Of a DNA stretch of 64,000 nucleotides, positions 55,084 through 63,973 are shown piece after piece. This DNA comes from Afipia sp. GAS231. GTDB lineage: Bacteria; Pseudomonadota; Alphaproteobacteria; Rhizobiales; Xanthobacteraceae. The position numbers were made by a program, and so were the translations under genes. A model generated the notes under the pieces. It saw only the letters and a list, made by a program, of their open reading frames with translations, was not told where the DNA came from and did not search any database. The stretch lies in contig NZ_LT629703.1 of NCBI RefSeq assembly GCF_900103365.1, positions 6,744,501-6,808,500 of the forward strand, in the 5' to 3' direction. Position 1 is the first letter of the stretch; every line of letters starts with the position of its first letter.

Positions 55084-55946
55084 TGACGACGCGCTTGCGC
55101 ACCTTGCTCGGCGATCATCCGGGAACGGCAGCGCTGAAGAGCGGCGCGATCAAGTCCGATTCAGTGGCGTTCGATTTCGTCGACTATTCGCCGGCCCACA
55201 AGGGCTTCAAGCCGATGGTGCGCGAGGCGGCGTTCGACGTCTCGGAACTGGCCATCGTGACCTATCTGATGGCGAAGAGCTTTGGCAAGCCGATGGTGCT
55301 ATTGCCTGACGTGGTGGTGGCGCGGTCCCAACACGGCTACGCGCTGTACAACGCCAAGCACCGCACGCTGAAGCCCGCCGACCTCAACGGCAAGCGCGTC
55401 GGCATCCGCTCCTTTACCACCACGACCGGCGCCTGGTTGCGCGGCATCCTTGCCAATGACTATGGCGTCGATCTCGACTCGATCGATTGGGTCACCTTCG
55501 AGGACGCCCATGTCGCCGAATTCGAGGACACCACCAAGCGCGCGCCGGCCGGCAAGCAGGTGGTGCAAATGCTGATCGACGGCGAGCTCGATGCCGTGCT
55601 CGGCGAGAAGGTCGAGCATCCCGACCTGAAGCCGCTGTTTGCGGATACTGCGGCCGAGGAAAAAGCCTGGTTCGCGAAACACAAAGTCGCGCCGATCAAC
55701 CATATGGTGGTGGTGAGCCAAAAGTTGTCCGACACCAATCCCGACGCCGTGCGCGAAGTCCACCGGCTGCTTGACGCGTCGGCCGCGGCTGTGCCGGCAG
55801 CACCCCGTTTCAATACCGAGGAGATGCGGCGTTCGCTGCAATTGATCATTCACTATTGCACGCAGCAAAAGCTGATTCCGCGCGCGTTCGCCGTCGACGA
55901 ATTGTTCGACGACGTCACCCGCGCTGTAGTCCGTAGGGTGGGTTAG
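55083..55946 (+). CDS. 4,5-dihydroxyphthalate decarboxylase-like protein
   Basis: A 287-aa protein of the periplasmic-binding-like fold used by phthalate-pathway decarboxylases. Blocks seen: FDVSELAIVTYLMAKSFGKP, NGKRVGIRSFTTTTGAWLRG and APINHMVVVSQKL. No signal peptide, so cytoplasmic. Its last codons (VVRRVG) lie inside a hairpin repeat, so the natural end may have been altered by repeat insertion. ATG 55083 overlaps the galB stop. Confidence 0.8.
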   Translation: MTTRLRTLLGDHPGTAALKSGAIKSDSVAFDFVDYSPAHKGFKPMVREAAFDVSELAIVTYLMAKSFGKPMVLLPDVVVARSQHGYALYNAKHRTLKPADLNGKRVGIRSFTTTTGAWLRGILANDYGVDLDSIDWVTFEDAHVAEFEDTTKRAPAGKQVVQMLIDGELDAVLGEKVEHPDLKPLFADTAAEEKAWFAKHKVAPINHMVVVSQKLSDTNPDAVREVHRLLDASAAAVPAAPRFNTEEMRRSLQLIIHYCTQQKLIPRAFAVDELFDDVTRAVVRRVG

Positions 55947-56011
55947 GCGTAGCCGTAACCCACCGCGGCGCAAAGAAAATGGCGGATTACGCTTCGCCGA
56001 TCCGCCCTACG
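55932..56011. repeat. Intergenic hairpin repeat (CGTAGGGTGGG type)
   Basis: CGTAGGGTGGGTTAGGCGTA...GATCCGCCCTACG with inner GTAACCCACC and GGCGGATTACG blocks; overlaps the last five codons of the decarboxylase-like gene. The common Bradyrhizobium GTAGGGTGGG element. Confidence 0.75.
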
Positions 56012-56025
56012 AAAGAGGAACGCCA

Positions 56026-56976
56026 ATGACCCCGGAGCCGATCTTCGATCTCGCCCATCTCGGCCACATGGAAATGCTGACGCCGAAGCCGGACGAGAGC
56101 CTGAAATTCTTCGTCGACGTTATGGGCATGACGGTCAGTGGCCGCAAGGGCGAGTCGGTCTATCTGCGCGGCTGGGACGACTACGAGCGCTATTCGCTAA
56201 AACTGACCGCGTCGAACACCTCGGGCATGGAGCACATGGCGCTGCGCGCGCGCAGCCCGCAGGCGCTGGAGCGTCGTGTGGCTGCGCTGAAAGGCTCCGG
56301 CTTCGACATCGGCTGGATCGACGGCGACATGGGGCAGGGGCCGACCTTCCGCTGCCGCGACCCCGATGGACACATCGTCGAGCTTTATTACGAGACCGAA
56401 TGGTACCAGGCGCCGCCCGAACTCAAGCCGGCGCTGAAGAACCAGGCGCAACGGTTTCCGGCGCGCGGCGTCAATGTGCGCCGGCTCGACCACCTCAACT
56501 GCCTCGCGGTCGACATCAAGGCCAACCGTCTCTTCTTCGAGGATTACCTCGGCTTGCGCACCACCGAGCAGATCGTGCTCAACGACGGCTCGGAAGCCGC
56601 GATGTGGATGACGATGTCGAACAAGAGCTACGACTTCGCCTACACCCGCGACCATTACGGCAAGAAGGGCCGTTTCCACCACGTTACCTACGCGCTCGAC
56701 AGCCGCGAGGAGATTCTGCGCGCCGCCGATATCTTTCTCGAGAACGGCGTCCACATTGAGACCGGCCCGCACAAGCACGCGATCCAGCAGACGTTTTTCC
56801 TTTACGTCTACGAGCCCGGCGGCAACCGCGTCGAAGTCGCCAACGCCGGCGCGCGCCTGATCCTGGCGCCGGACTGGAAGCCGATCGTGTGGACCGAGGA
56901 AGAGCGCAAGAAGGGTCAGGCCTGGGGACTGAAGACGATCGAGTCGTTTCACACCCACGGCACGCCGCCGGTGTGA
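56026..56976 (+). CDS. Extradiol ring-cleavage dioxygenase, type I (VOC fold)
   Basis: A 316-aa two-domain catechol 2,3-dioxygenase-type enzyme. Iron ligands are expected at His in RRLDHLNCL (about 156), His in FHHVTYAL (about 217) and Glu in GGNRVEVANAG (about 270). It opens a catechol ring next to the hydroxyls; substrate unknown. An AGAGGAA site precedes ATG 56026. The last 157 bases occur again at 62977-63133. Confidence 0.92.
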   Translation: MTPEPIFDLAHLGHMEMLTPKPDESLKFFVDVMGMTVSGRKGESVYLRGWDDYERYSLKLTASNTSGMEHMALRARSPQALERRVAALKGSGFDIGWIDGDMGQGPTFRCRDPDGHIVELYYETEWYQAPPELKPALKNQAQRFPARGVNVRRLDHLNCLAVDIKANRLFFEDYLGLRTTEQIVLNDGSEAAMWMTMSNKSYDFAYTRDHYGKKGRFHHVTYALDSREEILRAADIFLENGVHIETGPHKHAIQQTFFLYVYEPGGNRVEVANAGARLILAPDWKPIVWTEEERKKGQAWGLKTIESFHTHGTPPV

Positions 56977-57100
56977 GGGGCGGGCAGTGACTGATGTGCC
57001 TGAATGGCGGATAGCTTGCGGGAGTCCGCTATGCTCCGACAGCGGACCAGGTTCCGCATCCGGATGTGGCTGTAATCCGATGCTCTGCGTTGATTGGCCT

Positions 57101-57967
57101 CTACCACGCGCCATAGCACGTGAAGTCGTCACCGATCTCGGCCTGGATTGTCTTTGCCGCTGAGATGTCGGAATCGCTGCCAGCCTTGTCACCCTGCTTG
57201 AGCTTGGCAAGCCCGCGTCCATAGAGCGCGCTCGCCAGCTTCGGGTCGAAGCGCAGTGCAGAGTTATAGTCATCGATAGCCGCGCCGAATTGACCCATCT
57301 TCAGGTAGATAAGTCCACGCGAGTCATACGTCGCGGCGTCGTTCGACCCCGACTGAAGCGCCTTATTGCAATCCTCCAGCGCCGCCTGCAACGCGCCGAG
57401 GATGGCTCGGGTCCAACAGCGCCCGTTCCACACGACTCCCAAATTGGGATCAAGACGGATTGCCTCGTCATAATCCCGCGCCGCGCGATCGTACTCATGC
57501 TTTTTCAGGTAGGCTCCGGCACGATTGGCGAAGGCTCCGCCGTAGTTTGGATTGAGCTTGATCGCCTCATCGAAAGCGTTAATCGCGAGGTCGTATTCGC
57601 CTTTCCTCAGGTAAGCCACGCCGCGGTTGTTGAAGGGCTTGGTGTAAGTTCGATTGAGCCTGATCGATCGATCGAAATCCTGAATGGCGCGGTCGTAATC
57701 CTCCTTGGCGGTATAGGCGTTGCCACGATTATTATAGGCGACAGCCAGGGTAGTCGTCTTGCCTTCACCCGCATCGATGAGCGCCGTGCAACCATCAATT
57801 CGAGCTTCAGGCGACGTGCGACCTGAGCCGCTACACAATTCAATATTCTTGAGATAGTTATCCTTTGGCTTCGGGTTCTGCGCCAGAGCGGGTGACCCGA
57901 GGAGCAGCAAGACGAGAATCGGCGCTACGCCGCCGGTGGTGGTGCGGGCATTTGCACTCATTTCCAT
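57101..57967 (-). CDS. Exported TPR-repeat protein
   Basis: A 288-aa protein with signal peptide (about 1-29, GSPALAQN) and about six tetratricopeptide repeats such as AYNNRGNAYTAKEDYDRAIQ and PFNNRGVAYLRKGEYDLAI. A protein-protein adaptor in the periplasm. ATG 57967 is preceded by GGGAAG. It follows the FecR-domain gene on the same strand with a 107-base gap and shares its lower GC content, unlike the catabolic genes to the left. Confidence 0.82.
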   Translation of the reverse strand: MEMSANARTTTGGVAPILVLLLLGSPALAQNPKPKDNYLKNIELCSGSGRTSPEARIDGCTALIDAGEGKTTTLAVAYNNRGNAYTAKEDYDRAIQDFDRSIRLNRTYTKPFNNRGVAYLRKGEYDLAINAFDEAIKLNPNYGGAFANRAGAYLKKHEYDRAARDYDEAIRLDPNLGVVWNGRCWTRAILGALQAALEDCNKALQSGSNDAATYDSRGLIYLKMGQFGAAIDDYNSALRFDPKLASALYGRGLAKLKQGDKAGSDSDISAAKTIQAEIGDDFTCYGAW

Positions 57968-58074
57968 GTCAGGCTTCCCGATTTTGGGAATGGGCTGTCG
58001 CCGATTTCTGCAAGTCGCTGTTCTGCGCCGGATCCCTGCTTGCGTCGAGAACGGCTTGCGCTCCAGAGATGATG

Positions 58075-58731
58075 CTAGCACCCTCGACAGATGTTGAGAT
58101 TGAACTTGTGATCGGTCCTTTGCTCGGGTTGCTGTGCCGTGGATGCAGCTTTCCGTTTCGTAAGCTTGCTCTTGCCCTCTTCAATAAGAGTGGCAAATTT
58201 GACGGTCCCATCATCCGATATTTCGATGCGCGGCGTGGTCCCTCGAATCCCCATCGTTGCGACAGGGGTATCGACCTTCATATCGCCGGTCTTCGCAATG
58301 CTGCCGGCCACAAAAGTGAATGTTCCCTTCGTTAGGCTGAGCAAGCTCGAATTCGACTTCCCGTTGGGGTCGTACACGAATTCGGTCAAAGTCATGTGGG
58401 CGTTGCTCGATAGATTGAACGAGGTGCCATCAGCAAAGTTGATCCCGATCCGGCCATCGGCGCCGGTCTGGACCACGTCGCCCAAATAGACAAGATCCCC
58501 AATCTTGGTCTGAACGGCTTGACCGGCGACATTTGCCTGAATGACCACAGCACTCGCATGTTCGATCGTGATCGAACCCATAGCGGTCACAACTTTCCCA
58601 ATCGGCTTTGAAACAGAATCCTGAACGGCGGGTCGGCCAGAATCGATTTGCGCTTGCCCTCGACAAGGCAAAAGACCGGCTAGCGTGAAAACGAAACTTG
58701 CCGCAAATACGCCAAACATATGCGTTCGCAT
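58075..58731 (-). CDS. Exported FecR-domain protein
   Basis: A 218-aa protein with signal peptide (about 1-25) and a FecR/iron-sensor-type beta domain: GDLVYLGDVVQTGADGRIGI then FADGTSFNLSSNAHMTL and KGTFTFVAGSIAKTGDMKV. FecR domains bind or sense at the cell surface. ATG 58731 follows AGGAGGGG. It is a paralogue of the N-terminal domain of the giant exoprotein on the other side of the promoter region, and they are transcribed divergently. Confidence 0.82.
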   Translation of the reverse strand: MRTHMFGVFAASFVFTLAGLLPCRGQAQIDSGRPAVQDSVSKPIGKVVTAMGSITIEHASAVVIQANVAGQAVQTKIGDLVYLGDVVQTGADGRIGINFADGTSFNLSSNAHMTLTEFVYDPNGKSNSSLLSLTKGTFTFVAGSIAKTGDMKVDTPVATMGIRGTTPRIEISDDGTVKFATLIEEGKSKLTKRKAASTAQQPEQRTDHKFNLNICRGC

Positions 58732-59115
58732 GGTCCCCTCCTGCTCGCGATGATCTTGTTGTGCGACAGGCCGATGGTTGCTAACCGCCGAGCAAGGCCG
58801 CAATACCTCAAGCGGAGTACCTCTTCTGGAGACTGGCGTGCTGTCATTGAGACGTAGAAAACTCGGACACCGACAATAGTATATTTTCGTGGGGGCGCAT
58901 ATCGCGGCAGAACGACAGCAATCCTGCCATGTCGTCGTGCGGAACGCGTTTCCTTGCTGTTGCAATTGAAACTGGATCAGGTCGTTTTCGGCGGGCTAGG
59001 CTGGAGCTGCGCACCAAGACATTTTGACCGCGTGGCGCTGGCCAAGCCAAGCCAAGGCAAGAAAACGTCGGCACTACTCCGGGCCTGAGCCACTCCGCAG
59101 GCGAGGTCGAAGCCA
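58732..59115. other. Divergent intergenic region of the FecR pair
   Basis: 384 bases between the two FecR-domain genes. Lower GC than the core; ATAGTATATTTTCGTGGGGG near 58877 is a plausible promoter core. No gene or clear palindrome. Confidence 0.3.
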
Positions 59116-62100
59116 ATGTTAGTTGCTTCCGGCGTGGAGTTCGGCGACGCGTGCACGGCCGCTGCGGGCCAGCTTCCCCAAGTGATTGGCAACATTCAGA
59201 CCGCAATCGGTTGCGGCACCATTAAGCGTCCGGGTGGCGTAGCTGTTCAAGTCATGGTTGGCGATCCTGTTTGCCAGGATGACGTGATCGAGACCGAAGC
59301 CGACGGGCGGATCGAAATTCGCTTTGTCGACGGCACGGTGTTCAACTTGTCCCCCGACACGCGCGTGGTGCTAAGCGAATTCGCGCGGGACTCCAACGGC
59401 ACCTTGCGGTCGGCGCTGTTGGCCGTAACCAGAGGCACCTTCGCCTTCATTGCCGGCCGGCTGGCAATGGCCGGCTCCCTGACGGTGGACACGTCTGTCG
59501 GTAGCATTCGCAGCCTGACCCAGGGCGGTGGTATCGGCATGCTGTCGTCGGCGGCACTGATCTTCTCGGCTATGAAGGAGGTCCAGGCCGCGGACTCGAA
59601 CGTCACGTTCTTGGATGACGACACCATCACCTACAAGGACCTCGAGCATGGCGTATTTGAGCTCATAACCAAGGAGGCGATCCCGCGACACATCATTGTT
59701 GAGGATCCCGGAGAGACGGTCGTCTTGAGCAGAAGTGGGTCCTCGGTCAGTGTGAACGAGGTCGCGAATTCCCTCACTCGAATGCAGGAGTTGCGGGCGG
59801 CCCAACAGGACGTGCTCGCCAACTTTGCGAAAGGGCTGGGACCAACCGGCTCCAGCACCCCTCCGTTCGTCAATCCGCTGCCGGTGGAGCCGATTAATTT
59901 CATTCAGACTGATGCCCTCCACCCGCAAAATTTGCTCCCACCGATAGAGCCGATGATCTTCACGGTTCCTGAGAGCAATATCGTGCGTCTCCCGCCAACC
60001 CTGAATGCGTCGACGGGGCCGACCGAAATCGACACGGTAGTGTTTGATAGTTTCACGACCACTAGTGGAATTTTCTCTGCCAGCAGTGCCAACGGTGGCG
60101 CCGCACTGACCTTCGGTATCAGCGGGGGCACTGCCGGCAATACGGTACTGGGCGGGGTGACATACGATGTATCGAGCACCGGCCCGTTCGGCACGCTTTA
60201 CGTTGACAGCACGACCGGCGCCTACACTTTCGCCCCGAACAGCGACGCGATCAATGCGCTGCAGGCGCCGACGACCGAAACCTTCACGATCACGGTGTCG
60301 GACGGCACGCTCTCAGCCAGTCAGGCCTTCACGATCAACATCAACGGCGTCAACGATGCGGCCATCATTTCCGGCACCACTACCGGCTCGGCGGTCGAGG
60401 CTGGGGGCGTCGCGAATGCCACGGCCCACACACCGACCGCGACGGGCACGCTCACCGACACCGACGTCGACAATCCGCCCAACACTTTCACCGCGGTCAC
60501 TTCGCCAACGGCAAGCGCGGGTGGCTATGGTACCTTCACGATGACGGCGGCCGGCGTGTGGACCTACACGATCAACGAAGCCAACGGCGCGGTGCAGGCG
60601 CTCAATGTCGGCGACGCGCTGACCGACAGCTTCACGGTGACCACGATCGACGGCACCCCACAGGTGGTGACGATCGTCATCCACGGCGCCAACGACGCCG
60701 CTATCATTTCCGGTGCCACAACGGGCTCAGTGATCGAGGCTAGCTGTCATAGGCCCGACACGCCGACCGCGACGGGCACGCTCACTGATACCGACGTTGA
60801 CAATCCACCCAACACCTTCGCGGCGGTCACCTCGCCAACGGCGAGCGCGGGTGGCTACGGCACTTTCACGATGACGACGGCTGGCGTCTGGACCTATAAG
60901 CTCGACAACGACAACGGCGCGGTGCAGGCGCTCAACGTTGGCGAGAAGCTGACCGACACTTTCACGGTGACCACGATCGACGGTACCCCACAGGTGGTGA
61001 CGATCACCATCAACGGAACCAATGACGCCGCCATCATATCCGGCAAGACAACGGGCTCAGTGACCGCGGTTGGCGATGATGACGATGATGCGCCCGGCAT
61101 GCCGAGAGCGACGGGCAGGCTCACCGACACCGACGTCGACAATCCGCCCAACACCTTTATGCCGGTGAGTTCGCCGACGAAGGGCGATGGCGGCTACGGC
61201 ACCTTCACTATGACGGCGGCTGGCGTGTGGACCTACACGCTCGACGACACGAACTACGCGGTGCGGGCGCTCGACGCCGACGACAAGCTGACCGACACCT
61301 TCACGGTGCACACGATAGACGGCACTGCACAGGTGGTGACCATCACCATCCACGGCGCCAGCGACGATGACCGCGACGATTTCGACCACCTGGTCACGGG
61401 GACGCACGTCGTAGCCGATCCGCCGTTCGCCGATGGGATCCCTCAACACGACAGCATCGCGGTAGGAGGTACCGAAGGCCAAATCATTGATGCGGGCGGC
61501 ACCGCCAGCGGCAGCGGCAAAGCGGACCTTCTCAGTGCAGGCTCCGGCAATGACACGATCAACCGGGCCGGCACGATCAGCGGAGGCTCGGAAATCGATA
61601 CGATCGACACCAATAGCGGTAACGGTACCCACCTCGGCGGACACGGGCCGGACCCCCTTACAGGCGGCAATGGAAACGACCGCTTCGTTTTTTCGTCCGC
61701 AGCGGAGTCCCGGGCGGTCCGGTTCGACACCATCTCCGATTTTAGATCGGGGTTCGGCAGGATGGATTTATCGGCTCTCGGCGCACTGGACTTCGTCATT
61801 TTGGCACTGCCCCCTGCGAGCACGTCTGTGCCGGCGCATACCATTGCCTGGCTCTACGACAGCGCGAACAATGAAACCATTGTGTACGTCAATCCGACGG
61901 ACCAGACCCTGCGCATCGGCGCTTCCAGCCTCCTGGAGATCCATGTACAGGGGGTTGCGACCATTCAGGCGTCGGATTTCGCCCCCGAGCCGACGGTGGC
62001 GGCCGTCGCGATGGCCGGTGAACCGGTCGGTCACGAGTCGGCCGCGACGGTGGCAAACGACGCAGCGATCGCCACGATGGCCACCGCCCTTGTTTCGTCC

Positions 62101-62931
62101 GGCACGACCATCAGTGATGACGCGCACCTCGCCGTCAGCCACTGGACGTGGCATACGACCGAGGAGAAGCTCATCATTAGCAGCTTCGACGAAGGCCGGA
62201 CGCCCGCGACCGAACACACCGATGACGCGGTCGCTATTCTAAGCGGACACTCAATCGGACCGCTGCGCGGCCTCGCCACGGAGCCGATGAAAAATGACGT
62301 CACGTTCGATAAAACGCCGGTGCACGACGGCAACGGAGCCGTGACACCTCCGAGTGGCACGATCAATAATACGGATGTCACCGCGCTGAAGACGCCCGCC
62401 GAGCCGTCGCATGTCGAAAATGGCGCGAAGCCGGAGGGCGGAGGCCCACAATCTCACAGTGATGAAAATATAGCTTCTGAAACGAACGACGTCGCCACGG
62501 CAAGCCATAAAGTGCATTCGAACGATCATTCCAGATTTGAGGACCATTCGGCATCAAAAGATCATTCCGATTTGAAAGAGCATTCGGAATTGGCCGTGAC
62601 AGACACCGGCCCGGCTGATGCTGCGGAGACTCACATGCATCGCTCGGAGACAGCCGGCAAGCTCGTGATGGGAGACTCATTCAAATTCAGGGACGAGCTT
62701 CCCGGTCATAAAGCTCCAGACGTCATCGACCGGGGGCATGAGGACCACACCCCGACATCGATCGGTCATCACGAAAATTCCGCTGGACATCACGGGCTGC
62801 TGGAGATTTCAGAGGCGCAAACAATCGAGCTGTCTCCGTCTGGGCAGCATTCAGCTGACCATTTCAGTATCGATCCGCACCATGCCGGGAGCGTTGTCGT
62901 TAGCCATGGGCTGCACGATCTGATCGTGTGA
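59116..62931 (+). CDS. Giant FecR-VCBS-RTX exoprotein (type I secretion substrate type)
   Basis: A 1271-aa protein without signal peptide. Order: FecR domain (about 30-140), coil-rich linker, a cadherin-like domain (about 300-410), three near-identical VCBS repeats of 110-113 residues (about 412-750; each holds TATGTLTDTDVDNPPNTF and YGTFTM), one RTX-like GGHGPDPLTGGNGNDRFVF stretch near 845, a serralysin-like C-domain, then a His/Asp-rich tail with DHS repeats. This fits a surface adhesin exported by a type I system; no HlyB/HlyD/TolC genes are nearby. Confidence 0.85.
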   Translation: MLVASGVEFGDACTAAAGQLPQVIGNIQTAIGCGTIKRPGGVAVQVMVGDPVCQDDVIETEADGRIEIRFVDGTVFNLSPDTRVVLSEFARDSNGTLRSALLAVTRGTFAFIAGRLAMAGSLTVDTSVGSIRSLTQGGGIGMLSSAALIFSAMKEVQAADSNVTFLDDDTITYKDLEHGVFELITKEAIPRHIIVEDPGETVVLSRSGSSVSVNEVANSLTRMQELRAAQQDVLANFAKGLGPTGSSTPPFVNPLPVEPINFIQTDALHPQNLLPPIEPMIFTVPESNIVRLPPTLNASTGPTEIDTVVFDSFTTTSGIFSASSANGGAALTFGISGGTAGNTVLGGVTYDVSSTGPFGTLYVDSTTGAYTFAPNSDAINALQAPTTETFTITVSDGTLSASQAFTININGVNDAAIISGTTTGSAVEAGGVANATAHTPTATGTLTDTDVDNPPNTFTAVTSPTASAGGYGTFTMTAAGVWTYTINEANGAVQALNVGDALTDSFTVTTIDGTPQVVTIVIHGANDAAIISGATTGSVIEASCHRPDTPTATGTLTDTDVDNPPNTFAAVTSPTASAGGYGTFTMTTAGVWTYKLDNDNGAVQALNVGEKLTDTFTVTTIDGTPQVVTITINGTNDAAIISGKTTGSVTAVGDDDDDAPGMPRATGRLTDTDVDNPPNTFMPVSSPTKGDGGYGTFTMTAAGVWTYTLDDTNYAVRALDADDKLTDTFTVHTIDGTAQVVTITIHGASDDDRDDFDHLVTGTHVVADPPFADGIPQHDSIAVGGTEGQIIDAGGTASGSGKADLLSAGSGNDTINRAGTISGGSEIDTIDTNSGNGTHLGGHGPDPLTGGNGNDRFVFSSAAESRAVRFDTISDFRSGFGRMDLSALGALDFVILALPPASTSVPAHTIAWLYDSANNETIVYVNPTDQTLRIGASSLLEIHVQGVATIQASDFAPEPTVAAVAMAGEPVGHESAATVANDAAIATMATALVSSGTTISDDAHLAVSHWTWHTTEEKLIISSFDEGRTPATEHTDDAVAILSGHSIGPLRGLATEPMKNDVTFDKTPVHDGNGAVTPPSGTINNTDVTALKTPAEPSHVENGAKPEGGGPQSHSDENIASETNDVATASHKVHSNDHSRFEDHSASKDHSDLKEHSELAVTDTGPADAAETHMHRSETAGKLVMGDSFKFRDELPGHKAPDVIDRGHEDHTPTSIGHHENSAGHHGLLEISEAQTIELSPSGQHSADHFSIDPHHAGSVVVSHGLHDLIV
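60351..61360. repeat. Three tandem VCBS-encoding DNA repeats
   Basis: Units begin near 60351, 60690 and 61020 and are about 330-340 bases long, in frame with the exoprotein. Units 1 and 2 share long identical runs, unit 3 is more diverged with extra Asp codons. Repeat number may vary between strains by recombination. Confidence 0.85.
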
Positions 62932-62976
62932 CTGACTTGCCGGATTGGGCGAGATTGCTCGGCGGTTTCACGTACA

Positions 62977-63133
62977 CGGCAACCGCGTCGAAGTCGCCAA
63001 CGCCGGCGCGCGTCTCATTTTGGCGCCGGATTGGAAGCCGATCGTCTGGACCGAGGAAGAGCGCAAGAAGGGCCAGGCCTGGGGACTGAAGACGATCGAG
63101 TCGTTTCACACCCACGGCACGCTGCCGGTGTGA
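62977..63133 (+). pseudogene. Truncated second copy of the dioxygenase 3' end
   Basis: 157 bases match 56820-56976 with no insertion or deletion (fixed offset 6157) and few substitutions; they encode the last 52 residues of the extradiol dioxygenase including the stop. Upstream similarity ends abruptly at 62977 and downstream at the stop. With the complete gene at 56026-56976 this brackets the TPR/FecR/exoprotein islet. Confidence 0.88.
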
Positions 63134-63144
63134 GATCTGATCGA

Positions 63145-63846
63145 TTAGGACCGCTTTATTTCTACAGCGACCGAACGTTGCGACGCGTGCGATCTGCTTT
63201 CGGCCGCCGCCGCAAAGTTCAACATCATGTCGGAGAAGCGTTCGCCCTGAACCAGGACGTGGTCGCGCAGCCGTCTCGCGGCCAGCTCTTCGTTGCCTTC
63301 GCGGATGGCTTCCACGATGCCGGCGTGTTCGGCGAGCGATTGGCCAAGGCGGTTGCGCGCCCTTAGCTGAACGCGGCGATAGGCGCTGAGCCGTTTGTGC
63401 AACGTCAACGCCTGCTCGGAAAGGAATGCGTTGCGGCTCGCCCGATAGATGGCTTCGTGAAAACCGCGGTTCACGCCGTAATAGATTTCGGGATCGCCGG
63501 TGGCCGCGGCGTCGACGCATGCAAGATGGGCGGCTTCGATCAGTCGGTCGTCCTCGGGAGTTAACCTGCGCGCCGCCAGCGTCCCACACGCGGCCTCAAG
63601 TTCGGCCATCGTCTCGAACATCTCGACCAGCCGCTGTGCCGAGAGGACGCTGACCATCGCCCCCCGGCGGGGCCGCATCTCGATGAAGCCCTCGGCGCCC
63701 AGTTGCAGCAGCGCTTCCCGGATTGGGGTGCGGGATACTCCGAATCGTGCCGCCAGCGAGAGCTCGTCGAGGTGATCACCCGGGACGAATTCCCCTGCAA
63801 TAACAGCGTCTTCTATCGCCTGCTTGAGCTTGAAAGCCTGGCTCAC
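63145..63846 (-). CDS. GntR-family transcriptional regulator (FCD/FadR-type)
   Basis: A 233-aa regulator with an N-terminal winged helix (about 10-70, ARFGVSRTPIREALLQLGAEG) and an all-helical FCD domain (ligand His in FHEAIYRAS and AEHAGIVEAI). GTG 63846 is chosen because GGAGGAG lies just before it; an ATG at 63894 is an alternative. It ends 12 bases after the truncated dioxygenase copy and diverges from an exported protein gene, so it probably controls the catabolic genes or that neighbour. Confidence 0.88.
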   Translation of the reverse strand: MSQAFKLKQAIEDAVIAGEFVPGDHLDELSLAARFGVSRTPIREALLQLGAEGFIEMRPRRGAMVSVLSAQRLVEMFETMAELEAACGTLAARRLTPEDDRLIEAAHLACVDAAATGDPEIYYGVNRGFHEAIYRASRNAFLSEQALTLHKRLSAYRRVQLRARNRLGQSLAEHAGIVEAIREGNEELAARRLRDHVLVQGERFSDMMLNFAAAAESRSHASQRSVAVEIKRS

Positions 63847-63910
63847 AATCTCCTCCGATGCCAAATTATACAAAAAGCTTGACAGATAATGCAATATACT
63901 TAATGGCTAG

Positions 63911-63924
63911 TATTGTATGCAATA
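63911..63924. promoter_or_regulatory. Palindrome upstream of the GntR gene and a divergent gene
   Basis: TATTGTATGCAATA: 5-base arms TATTG/CAATA around TATG. The similar AATGCAATATA occurs about 20 bases to the left. A-T rich palindromes of this kind are typical operators for FCD-type GntR regulators. Confidence 0.5.
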
Positions 63925-63973
63925 TAAGAGATTGGAAATGCAATCCAGCTTGCAAACCAGGGAAAGGAAGCCA

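Noticed and set aside
59116..62931. VCBS repeats as a CRISPR-like array
   Set aside because: Repeats are over 300 bases, in frame and coding; no short repeats with unique spacers.
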